Shown: positions 62,885 to 64,000 of the stretch, piece after piece | How the letters are laid out: each line of letters starts with the position of its first letter | Position numbering within the stretch: the first letter of the stretch is position 1 | Position numbers and translations under genes: made by a program | The notes under the pieces: generated by a model | Told to the model about the DNA's origin: nothing | The model's database searches: none | Seen by the model: the letters and a program-made list of their open reading frames with translations, nothing else | From: Methylobacterium frigidaeris | GTDB lineage: Bacteria; Pseudomonadota; Alphaproteobacteria; Rhizobiales; Beijerinckiaceae | DNA length: 64,000 nt | Assembly: GCF_022179185.1 (NCBI RefSeq) | Contig: NZ_BPQJ01000021.1 | Span: forward strand, 62,001-126,000 | Direction of reading: 5' to 3'

Positions 62885-64000
62885 TCACGCCTTGTCGAGA
62901 CCGTACAGCGAGTGGAGCGTGCGCACCGCGAGCTCCGTATAGGCGGCGTCGATCAGCACAGAGAACTTGATCTCGGAGGTGGTGATCGCCCGGATGTTGA
63001 TGCCCTTCTCGGCCAGCGCCCGGAACGCCTTGGCGGCGACACCGGCGTGGCTGCGCATGCCGACGCCGATCGCCGAGACCTTGACCACGTCGGTGGCGCC
63101 CTCGATGCGCTCGAACTCGACCGCGCCGCGTTGCGCGTCGAGGATCGCGCGGGAGCGCTCGTAATCCGCGGCCGGCACCGTGAAGGTCATGTCGGTGGCC
63201 GCGCCATCGCCGGACACGACCTGGATGATCATGTCGACGTTGATGTTGGCGTCGGCCAGGGGGCCGAAGATGGCGGCGGCGATGCCGGGCTTGTCCTTCA
63301 CCCGGCGAAGAGTGATCTGGGCCTCGTCCTTGGAGAAGGCGATGCCCGTGATGATCTGCTGTTCCACGATATCGTCCTCGTCGCAGATGAGGGTGCCGGG
63401 GCGGGCGTCGTCGGGGTCGTCGAAGGAGGAGCGCACGGTGGTCGGCACCCGGTGCACCATCGCGAGCTCGACCGAGCGCACCTGCAGCACCTTGGCCCCG
63501 AGCGAGGCCATCTCGAGCATCTCCTCGAAGGCCACCCGCTCGAGGCGCTGGGCCTTCGGCACCACCCGCGGATCGGTGGTGTAGACGCCGTCGACGTCGG
63601 TATAGATGTCGCAGCGCTCGGCGCCGACCGCCGCCGCGACCGCGACCGCGCTGGTGTCGGAGCCGCCGCGCCCGAGGGTGGTCAGGCGGCCGGTCTCGGC
63701 ATGGATGCCCTGGAAGCCGGCGATCACCGCGACCTCGCCGCGCCGGAAGCCGGCGTCGAGGCGGGCGCCGTCGATGGCCTGGATCCGGGCCGAGCCGTGC
63801 TGGTCGGAGGTCTCGATCGGGATCTGCCAGCCCTGCCAGGAGCGGGCCTTGAGGCCCATCTCGTTGAGCACGATGGCGAGCAGGCCCGACGTGACCTGCT
63901 CGCCGGAAGCGACGACCGCGTCGTACTCGGACTGGGCGTAGAGCGGCGAGGCGTCCTTGCACCAGGCCACCAGCTCGTTGGTCTTGCCGGACATCGCCGA
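62885..64000 (-). CDS. lysC: Aspartate kinase (partial; runs off the window)
   Basis: The C-terminal about 370 residues of aspartokinase, which phosphorylates aspartate for lysine, threonine and methionine synthesis. The visible part has GRGGSDTSAVAVAAAVGAERCDIYTDVDGVYTTDP and two ACT domains near the end (KDKPGIAAAIFGPLAD; VSAIGVGMRSHAGVAAKAF), the site of feedback control. The family's N-terminal KFGGTS segment is missing because the gene continues past base 64000; the ATG at 63994 is internal (SAMSGKTNE). It precedes ptsP, the usual order. Confidence 0.95.
   Translation of the reverse strand, partial: SAMSGKTNELVAWCKDASPLYAQSEYDAVVASGEQVTSGLLAIVLNEMGLKARSWQGWQIPIETSDQHGSARIQAIDGARLDAGFRRGEVAVIAGFQGIHAETGRLTTLGRGGSDTSAVAVAAAVGAERCDIYTDVDGVYTTDPRVVPKAQRLERVAFEEMLEMASLGAKVLQVRSVELAMVHRVPTTVRSSFDDPDDARPGTLICDEDDIVEQQIITGIAFSKDEAQITLRRVKDKPGIAAAIFGPLADANINVDMIIQVVSGDGAATDMTFTVPAADYERSRAILDAQRGAVEFERIEGATDVVKVSAIGVGMRSHAGVAAKAFRALAEKGINIRAITTSEIKFSVLIDAAYTELAVRTLHSLYGLDKA

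Noticed and set aside
62885..63994. Complete short aspartate kinase starting at ATG 63994
   Set aside because: The N-terminal KFGGTS part would be missing, and the frame stays open to the window edge with the family sequence SAMSGKTNE, so the gene is cut by the window.

Overview
The window is GC-rich, densely coding chromosomal DNA from an alphaproteobacterium of the order Hyphomicrobiales, most likely Methylobacterium or a close relative. The gene content supports this. It includes homospermidine synthase, a membrane-bound ferritin (MbfA), an ELM1-family protein, DUF2093, DUF3422 and DUF4167 proteins, a MucR/Ros regulator, trxB next to an LsrB/VtlR-type LysR gene, the lysC-ptsP-prfA-prmC-DUF4167 order, and above all a small exported EF-hand protein whose loops and spacing match lanmodulin, the lanthanide-binding protein of methylobacteria. 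I see no rRNA or tRNA gene, no CRISPR array, no intact insertion sequence and no phage region.

Layout. 0-4.8 kb: a winged-helix/NTPase regulator, a gene-poor stretch and one small unknown gene. 4.8-11.1 kb: a histidine kinase and NtrC-type regulator, an exported protein with two repeated domains, an MFS transporter and a phosphoesterase. 11.4-16.2 kb: an ArsB-like transporter, a fused YdcZ-type transporter, glcF, and mbfA behind a 44-bp palindrome. 16.3-19.6 kb: lipid A/Kdo genes (DUF374 acyltransferase, waaA, lpxK). 19.7-22.3 kb: a nucleoside salvage operon (cdd, purine nucleoside phosphorylase, deoA). 22.4-31.3 kb: homospermidine synthase, a Uma2-like protein, an amidase, gltX, an ELM1-like gene, trxB and a LysR regulator. 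31.5-37.7 kb: a deaminase, acs with DUF485/actP for acetate use, and a TacA/TacT-type toxin-antitoxin pair. 37.7-46.1 kb: DUF3422, a GGDEF protein, purH, a CNNM/CBS transporter, the lanmodulin-like gene and a class III cyclase. 46.7-52.3 kb: a MucR regulator, a DUF1194 protein, an Mrr-like nuclease, comF and a NarK-type nitrate transporter. 52.3-64 kb: ialB, zwf, an SDR, DUF4167, prmC, prfA, ptsP and lysC, which runs off the right edge.

The most notable points are these. (1) The lanmodulin-like protein has an altered set of EF-loops. (2) The nitrate transporter has a near-consensus sigma-54 promoter followed by two hexaloop hairpins of the ANTAR (NasT/NasR) type. (3) A near-perfect dyad of iron-control-element-like half-sites lies upstream of mbfA. 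(4) Several proteins have lost key residues: a TacT-like toxin with Trp for the catalytic Tyr, a Uma2 protein without its PD and E residues, a MucR protein with a broken zinc finger, and an LsrB-like regulator with no cysteine. (5) A histidine kinase/sigma-54 activator pair sits directly before an exported tandem-repeat protein that has its own candidate -24/-12 promoter.
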